Positions 36,721 to 48,719 of a stretch of DNA of 64,000 nt are shown here, piece after piece (the first letter of the stretch is position 1; every line of letters starts with the position of its first letter). A program made the translations under genes and the position numbers. The notes under the pieces are model-generated. The model was not told the DNA's origin. It did no database searches and saw nothing but the letters and a program-made list of their open reading frames with translations. The stretch is from Heterocephalus glaber (taxonomy: Eukaryota; Chordata; Mammalia; Rodentia; Bathyergidae): assembly GCF_000247695.1 (NCBI RefSeq), contig NW_004624844.1, forward strand, positions 744,361-808,360, written 5' to 3'.

Positions 36721-39019
36721 TCAGGTACAGTTTATCATGGCCTCTAACTTCCTCTCAGGGAGCTCTCTTACACATCTCCCAAACCTGTAGGAAATCCACC
36801 CAGAGGGAAGATGAAACCCAAAGCAGACACTCAGCATCCTTGCCCTGCTGTCTGGCTACTTTCCTCTTCCTGTCCTACATTTCCCCAGTCACCAACCTAA
36901 GTGGGTCACAGTACACAAATCTTTCAGGTTCCCGTATATTCCAGTTTTCACCTGGATGTACTTTTTTGAGGGGGAAAATACTTTTATCTGATAACCAAAA
37001 TGTGATAAGAAATTCTATTACTCCTCCAAGAGTAATAGAAATGAAAAAAATAAATGAAAATGCATTTTAGCAGGTACTTTCTGGGGCTGCACTAAGTGGA
37101 CTCAAAGGCGGGCCTAGGGGCACCATGGCTGCTACAGATGACACTTTGGAGGGGCTGGGAAGCTCAGCCTTTCTTATCCTGCAGGTAAGCGCTTCCTATT
37201 TTGTCTGCTTTTCAGCTGACCCTGTTTGCTTGTTTGTGTGTGGGTAACTAGAGCACTTCTCACAAAGACAGATGATTCTCTGGCAACATTATATGTTTCA
37301 GAGGCTGTTTGCTGTGGATGAAGTATGTTCCTGTACATTTCATCCTTTGTCTTCAAAACATTTCTTTGTATGTTTTTTAATGCTAACATAAGATAAAAAT
37401 ACCATTTTGTAGTTGTTTGGATCAATAAATTTCTTAGAAAAAGAGCAGATGCTGAATGACAAAGGGAAAAGGTTATTTCATTTTATTACCTAGCTCTGGA
37501 GCTGTTATTTCACAAGCATTCATATTTAAGTGGGTTCTAAATGGAAAAAGTCATAGCAGGGAGCCATCCACATGCCAATTGCAAACTTTAAATTATGTAA
37601 CTATCATTGTTCTGGCTTAAAGAAAAATCAGATTTGATCGATGTTTTCTAGTACTCCCATGGTTAAAATATATTTTATTTCACCCAATTTTTATTGTGCT
37701 AACTGGAAATATATACATACAAATATTCTTATCTATATAATTCTTTCTCCTAACTTGTTCTTAAGGAGGACAGAATGTTACTTTTACAGTATAAAAAGTA
37801 GACTCCAAGGACTCACATTTGCCATGAATTGGTTTACACAGATAAATTTGCTATTCAACAAAAATAAGACCTAGCTGGCCAAACACTCAAACTCTAAAAT
37901 CAAAGCCTTATTCATCAGGAGGAATGTGACACATCCAACCTTCACCATTTAGGTGGCCTATGATGTTATGAAACACTCACCAACCCAAGAACAGTAGTGT
38001 GTAGACTCATGGAAAAAGGGCAAATTAACAGCTTTGTACTTTTGGTCTTAAGGTTGATCTAACGCACCACAAATACCTTTCCAATCTCATCTCCTGTGAT
38101 AAAAGCAGAGAAAATGATTTGTTATGCTTTAAGCAGGACACTGTTTCATTTAGTGAATGCAAATCTTTTGGCTTTCTGAGGCAACTCAAGATTCTGCTTA
38201 TTATAAATGGAAAACAGTCTGTCATGCTTTGGCATCTGCACTGACGTGCATAATATCAGAGCATACTGGGAGGAGATATTTTATTTTGTTTCCACCAGCT
38301 TCATGGCTACACTTAAAGTCCTGTATGTATGAGAGGAATGTCAAAAGCTTCAGATGGTAAATTTTAGTAAGGAATTGTCATGAATAAAGACAACCATAAA
38401 GCAAGACATGATACAATATTCTTTCTTTCGTTTGGAATTCAAATACTCTGAGGTCTTGGATTTGGCTTTTTTAATATTTATAATTATGTATGAAATACTG
38501 ATTTCAAATAAGATCTGCTCACAGTCAGCTTACAGATCTCCAGCTACAATTAAATATTGATAATTTATGTAGTATTCTAACAAAACACACAAATTCTGGT
38601 TTTGGCTGATTGGATTTGGTTCCTGACAGCAGATGCACCCCTTCCCACTTATATCTGAAGCTGGGTGATGTCTCAGTACATCTAGTTTAAAATGCTGAAA
38701 CAATGATCCTGGACTTTTAATCTTTCCTCCTACTATCATTTTGATTCCAGGAGCCAGCGTCTATTTCTAAGTTTAAGTTTTTCAATCAGGGTCTATCCCA
38801 AAGGGACTCGAGGGTTCTCATGTACATTTTAGAAATTAAGTGGAAATATTTCATGCATGCATCTGGCTAGAAACTGATTCTGACAGGCCCATGTCCATAA
38901 GAAGGAAAAAAATAATTTTTCTCTTTTTACATTCTCCCCAACTCCTGTACAGGGATTTTTTAAAACACACATACAAAAGCTAGATTTATTTTTCTTTACT
39001 TCTGACAATTCAACCCAAA

Positions 39020-39130
39020 AAGTATTTATTGAGTGTGATTATGTCTTAGGTGCTGGAAAGATAATGAACAGGGCTGTCATGGATCCTGCTGATAAATATT
39101 TCACAGTCTAGCAAGAGAAGACAGATGCAA
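39020..39130. repeat. L2/MIR-like fragment
   Basis: agtatttattgagtgtgatt through ttaggtgctggaaagataat and cacagtctagcaagagaaga follows the old L2-type consensus. Similar weaker motifs lie near 18125, 29495 and 46555. Confidence 0.4.
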
Positions 39131-39928
39131 TTATAATGCTGTATGTTACGGGACGTCGTATGGTCTAGGTGTTGACAGTACATATAGCAGGAACATCTAC
39201 ACCAGCCTTGGTGGGCCAGCTGGATTGCTAGTGTCTCAAATGGAACCAGAGATTAGTGAGAGTTGAATCACAGAAAGACAGAGTAGAATGTAGGAAGGGA
39301 ATTCTAGAAGAAAGGGATGGAGAGAAAAAAAGTGCAATAGCTTAAAAACATGAAGCTAAATGCCTTAATAAAGATGAGGGCCTGGAAGGGGATGGGACAG
39401 AAGCTGAGAAGGGAAGGCCAGATAGGAAAGGAGGCTGTGTACTACTCAAGTGAATTTAAACTTGCAGTCATCTGTTTGAAGTCCTATAATTACACAATAG
39501 TCACCAGTATTAAATAAAATAGCTAAATTATTTTTCTACTTCTTTTTCAAGTATTATTGATATAGGATATTCAGCAACTCAGATGTAAGAATTTCTAAAG
39601 TAAATTTCAGAATTGAGCACAAAAAACTATTACCAAATGTTTATATATCTTTTATTGGCAAGTCAAAACTGAAAACAATGATTTTACCTTATTGGAAATT
39701 CAATATTTTTGCATTCCTTCAGGCTGCTATACATATATAATTTCAAATTTTTCTTTACACTTTAATTTTCTTGTTAAAAATATTTCATATTACTAACTGT
39801 GCAAAATTTTCTCTAGAAGTAGATGGGTATACCTTAAAATGAAAACATAATTTCAATTTCTTTGGTCTTATATTTTGAAACCTGCAATTTTTATATATAA
39901 TTTCATAAGGAGAATTCTTTGACCAAAG

Positions 39929-40138
39929 ACGAGTGGTGACACATGCCTATAATCCCAGGACTTGTAAGGCTGAGATGGGAGGATTTACAAGTCCAAGACC
40001 AGACTGGGCAATTTAACGAGACCCTGTCACAAAATTTAAAGAAAAAAAACAGGCTGGGAATAGCTTGATGGTAGGATCCTTGCCTATTTGTCCCAGGCCC
40101 TGGGTTCAATCTCCACCATTGCAAGGGAAAAAAAGAAG
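39929..40138 (+). mobile_element. B1-ID composite SINE
   Basis: A diverged B1 monomer (gagtggtgacacatgcctat, ending gagaccctgtcac) is joined to an ID unit (ggctgggaatagcttgatgg, then ccctgggttcaatctcc) and an A-rich tail. Confidence 0.8.
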
Positions 40139-41529
40139 AAAAAAAGAAATCCTATACAAAAGAAAATCATAGTTAAGTTTTTGAAATTAAAATATAATCA
40201 GTTTTGAAATTAAAATATAAGAATAACTTTGTAGCTTATTCTTCACAGGCATGTGAAGAGTCAGTCAATAGCCCAGATGGATAAGTAAAGAGATAAATGT
40301 CAAGCTATTTGAACTATATTTTAAATATTAGCACAGGACTCTCCTCCTAGGATTTCAGTTCAATTTATATATGCATACATACCTGTGTATTTTACATGTC
40401 TTTTGTGGTCATACATTTAAGATGGATCTATACACTACCTTGTTCCCCAAAGGATTAACATTAACAGGAGTACAAGAGATAAAAACAACCAGAGATTCCT
40501 GTGCCTTAAAAATCTCCAAACTCAAAGACAACCATATTGATAAAAGTATAAAGATCTCACCAAATTAATAAGAGATTGAAAGTGTGAACACAGAATTTGT
40601 TACCTTGTTCTCTTCCCTCCTTTGGACATGAATAGGTTTTACTCTTTCACTTCCACATGGGCAATAACAGATAAGATATGCAAATACTTGAAATTGGATA
40701 AAAATGATAGGAGTGTTAAAAAGACCATGGCTTCTCCAGGATGTTGTATATATAAGCATTTAATAGGTTTCTGACAAAATTTGGAGGCAAATTAAGAGTT
40801 TTAATTTTCTAAATAAATTGAATATGCAACACAAGAGAGAACCTGCCAACTTTTTAGTTGACAAGACATTTCATATCTTCAGATAATATTTAGTAACTTT
40901 TTAATATCAATTTGAATATATTACATTTAAATATTATGATTATCTGTAGACAGTCTTCTAATAACATAACTAATTCCTTTCATCAAAAATCTGTAATGAA
41001 TTATTCTATAAACTAAAGATTTTGCCTTATCATGACAGGCTATGTTAAAATATTAAAAAACAAACACCTCTCATATATTTTTTTAAAAATAGAAAAGATG
41101 ATCTTTTCAGAATAATGCATTTTAAAAAGGAATAGACTATTTTTTAATATTACAGTGATAATTGTAAAAAGGTTAGAATACATCTTTTACTATCTGATTA
41201 CATATTTTTCTCTAGAACATTCTAAATGTATTCTCTTGATTTTAATTTCAAGTCTTTGAAAAGGACATAGTTGTAAGAAGTTAGAAAGGAATTTATCTCT
41301 AATTCATAAGAATCATTTTCCTCTCTGGGAAGAGTTGGAAATTATACATTAATGCCACTCCTTCAATTTAATATTCTAAAGAAACAGCATCTGAAAGAGA
41401 AATAGTGGGCAGCAGGCCAATGTGATGACAAATTAAACAATATAGTTACTTTTTAGCCTTCAAGGAATGTTTTCTATTTTTTCAGATCTTTACAAGACAT
41501 GAAATGAAAACTCTCAATTGCTCAAGAGG

Positions 41530-41620
41530 TAGATTATGAACCCATTTTCCAGATGGGAAACTGAGGCAATGAAGTGCCTTGCCACATAGTATGAAAGTGG
41601 TCAGCAGCATAACCAAGATT
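41530..41620 (-). repeat. MIR-like fragment
   Basis: ccagatgggaaactgaggca followed by gtgccttgccacatagtat is the reverse-strand MIR/L2 signature. Confidence 0.5.
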
Positions 41621-41768
41621 AGAAGCAAGAGGATCTTTTTGCAGTTGTTGTTGTATATACATGGATACACAAAACACATCAATGGAACGACAGGTATAAT
41701 GTTGGTCCATTCCTGCAGCCCCTATTCCATCTTGCTATATAAAATGTGGAGCAGATGGAAAACTGAAA

Positions 41769-42400
41769 TTTATTTAAAGTTGATACCACATCTATTCTCC
41801 AGTGTCAAACTTGTGAAATCAACAAAAGGAATGACTATTTCAATGACATACTCAGACTTAGGAACGTAATCTACGTTGAAATTACATAGAATGTATTTCA
41901 GTAAATGAGATCAAGACATGAAAAATAAAATTAAAGGACAGCTAATGCAACATTGAAAAATCACAACTTCAATTCAATAGTTCTACTGTTATGCCCTGAA
42001 AAGAGATGTTGATGCGTACAGTTAAAAATAAATTATCAAACAACTGGATATGAAAATTAGCTCTCATCTCCTTGCTGATGTGAGCACTCATCTGTGTGTC
42101 CTTACATTAGGAAGGAATAAGCATAATTTTGCTGCATGTTATAACAAATACATCTCTTTCTAGAATACAAAAAAAAAGAAATCCTTCTCCACAGCACATA
42201 ATGTACCAAGTTCCTCAAATACATTTAACAAGTTGAAGAAAATTTGACTTTTTTCACCTCGTAATGGTATTAGCCAAGCAAGCAAGATGGCCAGGGTGGA
42301 GGTACATTTCTGGGGGGTGCTCAGTGGGAGGGGCCAAAAGATAAACAACTATCTTGTCCTTGAGGTTCAAAAGACTGATGTCCATCGACGCCAACACCAG
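41769..42400 (-). other. CCDC141: CCDC141 3' UTR (end estimated)
   Basis: The sequence after the stop codon has no coding signal. The first canonical AATAAA on the minus strand is at 41774-41769, which would give a 3' UTR of about 630 nt. The real end may be further on. Confidence 0.4.
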
Positions 42401-42668
42401 TTACCATGTGAGTAGCCAGTACATCAGGGATACACTAACATAGGTGACACACAGCATCACCCAGCTTATTCTTGCGATTGGTGGCCTGAGGTTACCTGTC
42501 ACGTGGAGGATGACATTGGAAGAGACAATGCCACTAGCATTTTGGGCCTGCGCCACATAGAGGCCTGCGTCCGCCTTGCATACCTCCGGAATGAACACTG
42601 AATGCTTTGTCTCCTTGTGTAAAACCTGTAAGTGCCCGTCTGCAGACAAGTGCTGGCCCTTCTTGTAC
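42401..42668 (-). CDS. CCDC141: CCDC141 terminal exon: second half of Ig domain and hydrophobic tail
   Basis: The acceptor is TGCTTTAG before GTACAAG. Its first G completes the Trp codon begun in the previous exon (TG plus G), giving [13 protein letters not shown]. There are 88 codons after that, with stop TAA at 42403-42401. The peptide holds the C'-to-G strands of an I-set Ig domain: [20 protein letters not shown], then [17 protein letters not shown] with the DxGxY..A.N.SG motif, then VILHVT. A 31-residue tail follows, with a hydrophobic core of about 20 residues ([20 protein letters not shown]) and only TW after it. CCDC141/CAMDI is a coiled-coil protein linked to DISC1, myosin II and centrosome-dependent neuronal migration. 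An in-frame donor-like site lies at the Ig/tail junction (42490-42495). Confidence 0.93.
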
Positions 42669-44903
42669 CTAAAGCAGAGAGTCAGTTTTTAAAGTCAGGA
42701 TCACTCTTTACTCACTTCATTTCCAAGTTCTAACAATTACTGTAAGTAGGCTCATTACCACTGCAGTCTTCTCAAGTATTGGCAGGAACTTTCTGGCTAC
42801 AAGAGTCCTGTGAGGCTGTTTAGTTTTCAAGAAGAGGTTGGTACTGGTAGCCAGGGGAGTTCTTTGATAGGATCAGATCATGTTTTTTGGGGTTCTATTT
42901 TTGGTACCGGGGATCGAACTCGGGTCCTTGCACTTGCGAGGCAGGCGGCGGAACCACTGAGCTAAATCCCCAGCCCCCAGATAATGTTTTTGAAACATTA
43001 AATTTTGACAACCTCTAAAATTTAGAGTATTACATATGAAAATTCAGATATTCAACTCCTCTTAAAAAGCTGGACCATCTGGTCATACTGGCCTGTGATT
43101 TGCCCATGGCAACAGTTCCCTAGAGAATGAAACAGTGCCTCATATTCAGTCTGCCTTGGCCTTTCTGCTGCTATAGCACAGCAGCTGTGACTCCATCTTA
43201 GAATCTGTGTTGGGGTGAGATGCATCTGCCCTTCATGATCCACACATCACAGATCCACACATTACAGCGGTGCCATGTTGGAGGAAGGTACTGATATACA
43301 ATTTCTTGGGAAAATGAGTTCATTTCATTTTTGTGAATTAATTTCATGAGAAGATGACTTCTCATTCTGAAAGTCATTTATACAATTGGCTTTTGACTTT
43401 TAATGACATATTTGCAAAAGTTTCCTACAGAGATGAGCACTTACCTAGATCTTTATATAAAACAAATAATTTATCCCATAATTCTAGACTGTTGTTAATT
43501 TATTTATGTCAACTTTCTTCCATACAAGGACTGATGGTAAACCTGAATAATTTTTTCCCATTGGTTAAGTGCTAACTTTGCATTTTTCGGAGTGTGCTAA
43601 GAATGTATGACTCCCTGACAGCTTGTCAGTTGTTCATTGAGCAAATCTGTTACAAATATGATAATAATACATTCTTTCACAATTTGCAGTAATGCTTCAA
43701 TAACACATAGGTTGCAGTGGTTCTTCAGTAATTTACTCGCAACTCTAATTCATTTGCATGGATAAAAACAAGAAACACTTCAGATAACATTTTTCTTTGG
43801 GATGAACTAATATTTAATAATGAATTAAATACCTTTTAAATGTATAAATACAAAATTCTTGATTTGTAAAAAACATGCAATTGTAAAAATAACTAAACAA
43901 GTAAAAAAGCATAAATGTTGCACCACACACAAGTGCGATTTCTCCTACTAATTTGAAAAACTAAAGTTTTCTAGTAACTCTTTGGGTAGCTGGTTCACAC
44001 TTTCAGTACCGTCCATGTGCACATACAGCAACTGAAATGGTTAATTTATTGTCTTCTAAAATATCCTGGTAAATAAAAGCTAGTTTACTTATCGGAGTTT
44101 ATAAGTATAAATTTGCTATCATATATTTTTTATTTTGTCCTTAAATCTGTTTAAGAACAAAAAATTTCTAAAGATTCAAAAGCAACCCTCATATTGAGAA
44201 AGTTAGAACTGGCTTTGCTGTTAACGATCACAGGTGGTTTAAAGCCTGTAATCCATTTATTTTCACTAAAACAAATAGGCTAAAAAATGATGGCTCCACA
44301 GTAAAATCATATTGTTCACAGCTCACTTATTACACCACCTCTCAAAAATGAATTTATTACCTGTCACCTGCAGCAACTGTGAAAGAAACATTTTTATTTC
44401 ACCTCTCACATTGAAGGAATTTATAAAAAGAAATCGTAATAAAACAAAGAAATACTACAAAGGTGGCATGTGCGACTGTTGGAAAGACAGAAGAGATGGA
44501 ATAAGCAAATGAAATGAAAGGGAAAACTCCAGATATTTTAAAATTGCATAAAAGGTGTTAAAACAAGAACATTTCATGCTGATGGATGTAGAAATAGACA
44601 ACAGGGAAAGTCTTTCAACCTGTCGTTGCTGGGAATGAGGAATGTTAAATGGAAAGAAAATCAAAGCAACCAACTTCCAGTGCTCTTGGAGGTGCTTAAA
44701 TGATTACTGCATGTGGTGACTTTTGTTTTTTAAAGGTCTGACCCATGCTGTTACGAAAGTGGGAGTGGGGGTGGGATGAGATTGGGCCGTCCTGAGTTAC
44801 AGGGTCACACAGCGTTAGCAGCAAGCCCTGTGCCCCTAAGTTGTCGCACACAGAATGTGCTGCATAGCTGTTTGTTTACGGCTTGTCATTATAGGCTACC
44901 CAC
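42669..44903 (-). other. CCDC141: CCDC141 intron within the Ig domain
   Basis: 2.2 kb. It holds an ID SINE (42898-42978); the rest shows no recognised repeat or exon. Confidence 0.75.
42898..42978 (-). mobile_element. ID SINE
   Basis: Reverse complement of the ID consensus (plus strand ggtaccggggatcgaactcg, ending gagctaaatccccagcccc). The body is well preserved, with a short, impure T-rich tail at its lower-coordinate end. Confidence 0.93.
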
Positions 44904-45763
44904 CATGTCAGCGTAGGCTCTGGAAATCCCGTTACTTCAACTTCCAAAGTCACTGGAGAACCTTCCGTGACTGTTACATTGGATGGGAGCCTGGAGAAAT
45001 GAGGTGCCTGGCCAGCTAGGCTGACCACGCTGTTCTTTGCTGATGGAGTTTTCGCCTCTTCTCCGGGAACCATCTGCCTCTGCGAGCCCAGGCTGGTGCC
45101 TGGTGGAAAGCCAAGGCTCCAGAGCACAGCAGGGGAAGCATGCAGTCTATCTTGGGTTTTAGTGCTGTTATCATGGCCATGCATTTTCTCCTGCGTTTCT
45201 AGCAAGCTTCCCTGAGCCTGCGGGTGCTTCTGTAAAGCTCTGTCATGCATGTCACTCAGCATGCTCTCTGGCTGCTTAGCACTGTTTTTGTGGAAGGCAG
45301 TACTGCTTTCCAGAAATTCTCCAGATGTTAATGGGGGCTCGGCTTTGAACTGGGGGTAAGGTCTCTCAAAATGACTTGAAAATATTTCTTTCTTATTATT
45401 GTATGCATCAGCATAAGTGACAGGTGGTGGAAGGACAGACTCCTGGGCCTCCCCTGGACCGCAGGTCCTGGACTGCAAGCTGGAGCTGCTCATGGGAAGG
45501 CTGAGGGCCGAGGGGCTGGGGGGCTCCTCCACCTCCATGTCTGATGACAGTGCAAGGGGGGACTCAGGGCTTCCCGGGAGGGGCGGCAAGGAGATGTTGT
45601 CAGAGGAGACACACTCAGATTCTTCTCCTGATGGCATGTCTTCAGGCAGCAGCAAGCCCTGGACTCTGCCCTCTTTGGCAGAGGAAAGCTGCCTCAGGTT
45701 CGGTGCAAGCCCACAGTCACCTGTCCCATTGATGGCCCAGATGTCTGCCCCCGGTGCTTGTCC
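44904..45763 (-). CDS. CCDC141: CCDC141 large exon: disordered linker and first half of Ig domain
   Basis: This 860-bp exon enters in phase 0 and leaves in phase 2. The acceptor is CCTCCTCTGAAG before GGACAAGC and the donor is ACATG followed by GTGGGT. The 286 full codons start [20 protein letters not shown]. They give a low-complexity acidic and Ser/Pro-rich region ([32 protein letters not shown]) and end in the A-to-C strands of the Ig domain ([20 protein letters not shown], then [14 protein letters not shown]). The B strand has no Cys, so the domain lacks the usual disulfide. The ORF reaches an upstream in-frame ATG at 45790, but that codon lies in the polypyrimidine tract and is intronic. 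Identity is by similarity to mammalian CCDC141 C-termini. Confidence 0.92.
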
Positions 45764-46244
45764 CTTCAGAGGAGGAAAACAAAGCTCCATTAGTCATGTG
45801 CTTTTTTTTTTCCAGGTTCCAATGAGAGTGAAACTCAACTTGAGGGAGGCAATTTGAGAAAACCAACTGTGAGTTATAGCTCAAGAAGTTGCCACTAGGA
45901 GTAAAGAATGTGGAACCATCTGTCTGTCTAAGCTGGGGGCAGTCGCATCCCATGACTGAACTGACCGCAGGGCTCGTGAGGGAAATGGGACAGGCCTTGT
46001 GAAACAGACAGAAACAAGCCCAGTCTCATCTCCAGGGACTGCAGGGACGGCGCTGCGCTCAGCAGTGTCTTTCACACCATTATCTGAGGAGTCTCCTCCA
46101 CCAATAAATTTGGCTTTGATCAGGTTTATTTGTTTACATGTCACATGCACACGTAGTTCCTAAACCTTAGAGACCTCTTGTTAAATGATACATCAGTCTC
46201 TCCCAGAAAAACACTTCTCTCTCAAGAAAGTCATTTTTGAAAAA

Positions 46245-46500
46245 AAAGTGGTAAAATATATATGATATAAAATTTACTATTTTAATCTTTTTAAAGTACA
46301 CAGTTCAGTGACATTATATGTGTTCACATCACTGTGTGACCATCACCACCATGTACTCCAGAACCTTTTCCCAAACTGAAACATGGAAGCCAGTAAACAA
46401 TAACTCTGTATTCTCCCACTCCAGTCTCTGACAACCACTCTTCTACTTTCTTCCTCTATGAATTTTCTGGCTCTAGGTGCTTCATACAGAGAAAACCATG
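46245..46500 (-). mobile_element. Old L1 3'-UTR fragment
   Basis: Plus-strand aaatttactattttaatc, then gtacacagttcagtgacatt, tgaccatcaccaccatgtac and tctgacaaccactcttctac is the reverse complement of a well-known old L1 3' UTR. Confidence 0.75.
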
Positions 46501-47497
46501 CTTAATGACTGGGTTTATTTTCTTAAAGCCCTTAGTTTTATTCTGACACTGAAAAAATATTTATTGAACACCTGCTATGGAGGGGGCATCATGCTCAGTG
46601 CTGGAGGGGATGATGTGGTGAGTGAAAGTGGAGTTTCCACACATACGGGTGTGACTGCAAACTGGGAAGGTGATATTAATGGAGCAACCATACATCACAG
46701 GCTTTTACAAGAAAGTGCACCAGTGAACAAGGAAAATCACCCACCTCCTTCCTCTTTGCACTTCCCCTCCTGCTTACACTGTCCTGCTCTCTCTCCCTAC
46801 TAATCCATGTCCATTTCTGCTTTAAGAAGAGGCTTAAATTTCCCTTCTGGAATAGATTCAAAAGAAGACTGAAACTGAAAGTGATCGCATGTACCTCGTG
46901 CCTCTATTTTATACCTACTTCTGTGCCTCTGCTTAGCATTTGGGATGCATTTTACTTTATTAGTGTGGAGAAATAGTGTGGACTTCTGTCCCGTAGCTAC
47001 TACTCAGATTTAAGAAAGTCATGTCTTGTCTTTATTTTGAGTTCCTCCTTTGAGCCCATAGTCCTGCTCTTGACATATACTTTATACATTATTTTTGAGA
47101 AAATAAATCTGTTTTTGGATTGGAGAAAATAAACAATGTTCTCTCTCCTATCCCACAGAGATGCGCTTCCCTCAGAGAAAGCATAGAGAAAGTGGTTTCC
47201 TTCAGTCTTTTAATAGAAGTTTAAACTCTGGGTCTAAAACCCAGAAGTTCTTAGAAGTCCCTCTCATTCAAAAAACAAATTACTAAATAAATACATGTCC
47301 AGTAAACACACATCCCCTCCTTTTTGATTTTCCTAAAATAGCTTAGCATAGTTGCTTTCTCATCTCTTCCTGTAAATAGGATGCTTATTTTCCTTCTCAT
47401 AGGGGCTTTGATCAAACCTCCTATTCAATATAAGAATCTCCTCTAGAATATTCTGGAAGCTTCTATTTGAACTCTTCCTGAAAAGAGTGCTTCCTTT

Positions 47498-48202
47498 GAA
47501 AATTTTGTGATTTACTAGCATTAAGATTATATTTAACAGAGACCTGCCTTTTTGCAATTTCCACCAGTGGATCTGACTTGTATTTTTGCAACTACACACA
47601 GGAAGTTCAATTGCCTTTCTATTTTAACAGCTTTTTGAGAATTGATCCTACAACCTTGAAACTCCTTTCTTCCTACTACATACCAGTTCTGACTCAACAC
47701 CCATAGCAATCATCTTGGTCACCTTAGGGAGGGCTGATGTATATGAATATTTGTTGACTTGAGGGTCAACCAAGCACAGACAACTCCCTAATAATACTTT
47801 CAGGTAACCTATGTCTCTTCACAGAAGAATAATGTTTTCAATTGTCTAAAACTGTACAACAAGTTTAGGGGAGAAACTCGAATAAAACTCTAAGCCAATC
47901 TCCTCACTCTTCCTCAATCCCTCCTGGGAAGGAACTGGTTTACTTAATTGAGAGTTTAAGAAGGAACTAAGCATGCTCAGGTTTGTCTGTCTAAGGTCCT
48001 CTCTTTTAGGCTTTGCCTTCCCCCAAATGCATGTGTTCAGGTTGGTTCTAAGGCAAGGAAGTCCTCTGTATGGGAAGCCTGTGGTTGTCTAGCTTGAGAA
48101 TTTTGTGATTTGCTAGTATTAAGATTACATTTTATTTAGCAAAGACCTGCCTTCTTGCAATTTCCACCAGTGGATCTGACTTGTATTCCTGCAGCTACAC
48201 AG
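47498..48202. repeat. Local direct duplication, two copies about 598 bp apart
   Basis: 47498-47601 and 48096-48202 share most bases, including exact blocks tgcaatttccaccagtgg and atctgacttgtatt, with one small insertion (attt) in the second copy. Both lie in the same CCDC141 intron. They are either a tandem duplication with spacer or two copies of an unrecognised repeat. Confidence 0.85.
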
Positions 48203-48542
48203 AGGACAGGGTAGGCAAATCTGTCTACACCAGGTGTGAAGTTTTGAGAAATGCCCTAGAAAAACCCAAGTGCATCATCCAATCCAGCTTGTAGTAGTAC
48301 TGATTGTCAACTCCTGTATCTTATTTTCATAGTTGGTGCCAAATGTAATAAAAGAATCCAAGAGATATCAATTTATTACTTCTTAGAATTTCTAAAATAG
48401 AAAAAAAATGTTTTTCATGGAAAAGAATGGTACCAGGTAATTTCTACTACCAAGAGAGACAGTGTTTTCTCAAATATTTTTCTGGGAACACTTCAACTAA
48501 TTAATTAATCTTTCCTTCTAAATGTTTGGTTTTAGGGTTTAC

Positions 48543-48626
48543 CTGCTTTCCAGATGGAGAATAATCAGTAGAATCATCATCTTCTTGATGAATGTGATAT
48601 GATTTTATTAAAGTGTTATATTCATT
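48543..48626 (-). CDS. CCDC141: Candidate CCDC141 exon with SINE at its 5' edge
   Basis: There is a good donor (AAGCAG followed by GTAAAC) in phase 0, matching the phase-0 start of the next exon. At least 28 codons are open: NEYNTLIKSYHIHQEDDDST then DYSPSGKQ. The upstream side is broken by an ID SINE (48628-48719). Before insertion the frame would have stayed open for several more codons (SDKNKT), with the only nearby AG giving phase 1, which does not fit the phase-0 end of the 52099-52212 exon. With the SINE, phase-0 acceptor-like AGs exist inside it (for example CAG before 48650) and at the A-tail end, but none has a polypyrimidine tract. It may be a decaying, skipped or alternative exon, or not an exon. 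Without it, the flanking exons still join in frame. Confidence 0.4.
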
Positions 48627-48627
48627 C

Positions 48628-48719
48628 TTTTTTTTTTTTTTTTTTTGGTACTGGGGATCGAACTCCGGTCCTTGCGCTTACAGGGCAGGCGGCGAAACCA
48701 CTGAGCTAAATCCCCGGCC
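48628..48719 (-). mobile_element. ID SINE inserted at candidate exon
   Basis: Reverse-orientation ID with a 19-nt T run and perfect 11-bp target-site duplications tatattcattc at 48617-48627 and 48720-48730. In the CCDC141 reading frame the element carries a TAA stop. Confidence 0.97.

Larger units (their letters stand above)
15968..41768. other. Intergenic DNA between CCDC141 and TTN
   Basis: About 26 kb with no convincing coding exon on either strand. Its open frames are short, lack splice contexts, or fall in L1 sequence. It holds the repeats listed separately. Segments where I recognise nothing are about 15970-17200, 17390-18990, 19080-20600, 20700-22630, 23290-23710, 23810-24900, 27320-29090, 29300-33690, 36730-39920 and 40140-41500. 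Distal TTN regulatory DNA may lie here but cannot be picked out with confidence. Confidence 0.7.
45764..48542 (-). other. CCDC141: CCDC141 intron
   Basis: 2.8 kb. It holds an L1 3'-UTR fragment (46245-46500), an L2-like motif near 46550 and a locally duplicated segment of about 105 bp (47498-47601 and 48096-48202). Confidence 0.65.

Noticed and set aside
45417..45857. 146-codon plus-strand open frame
   Set aside because: It is the antisense shadow of the 860-bp CCDC141 exon.
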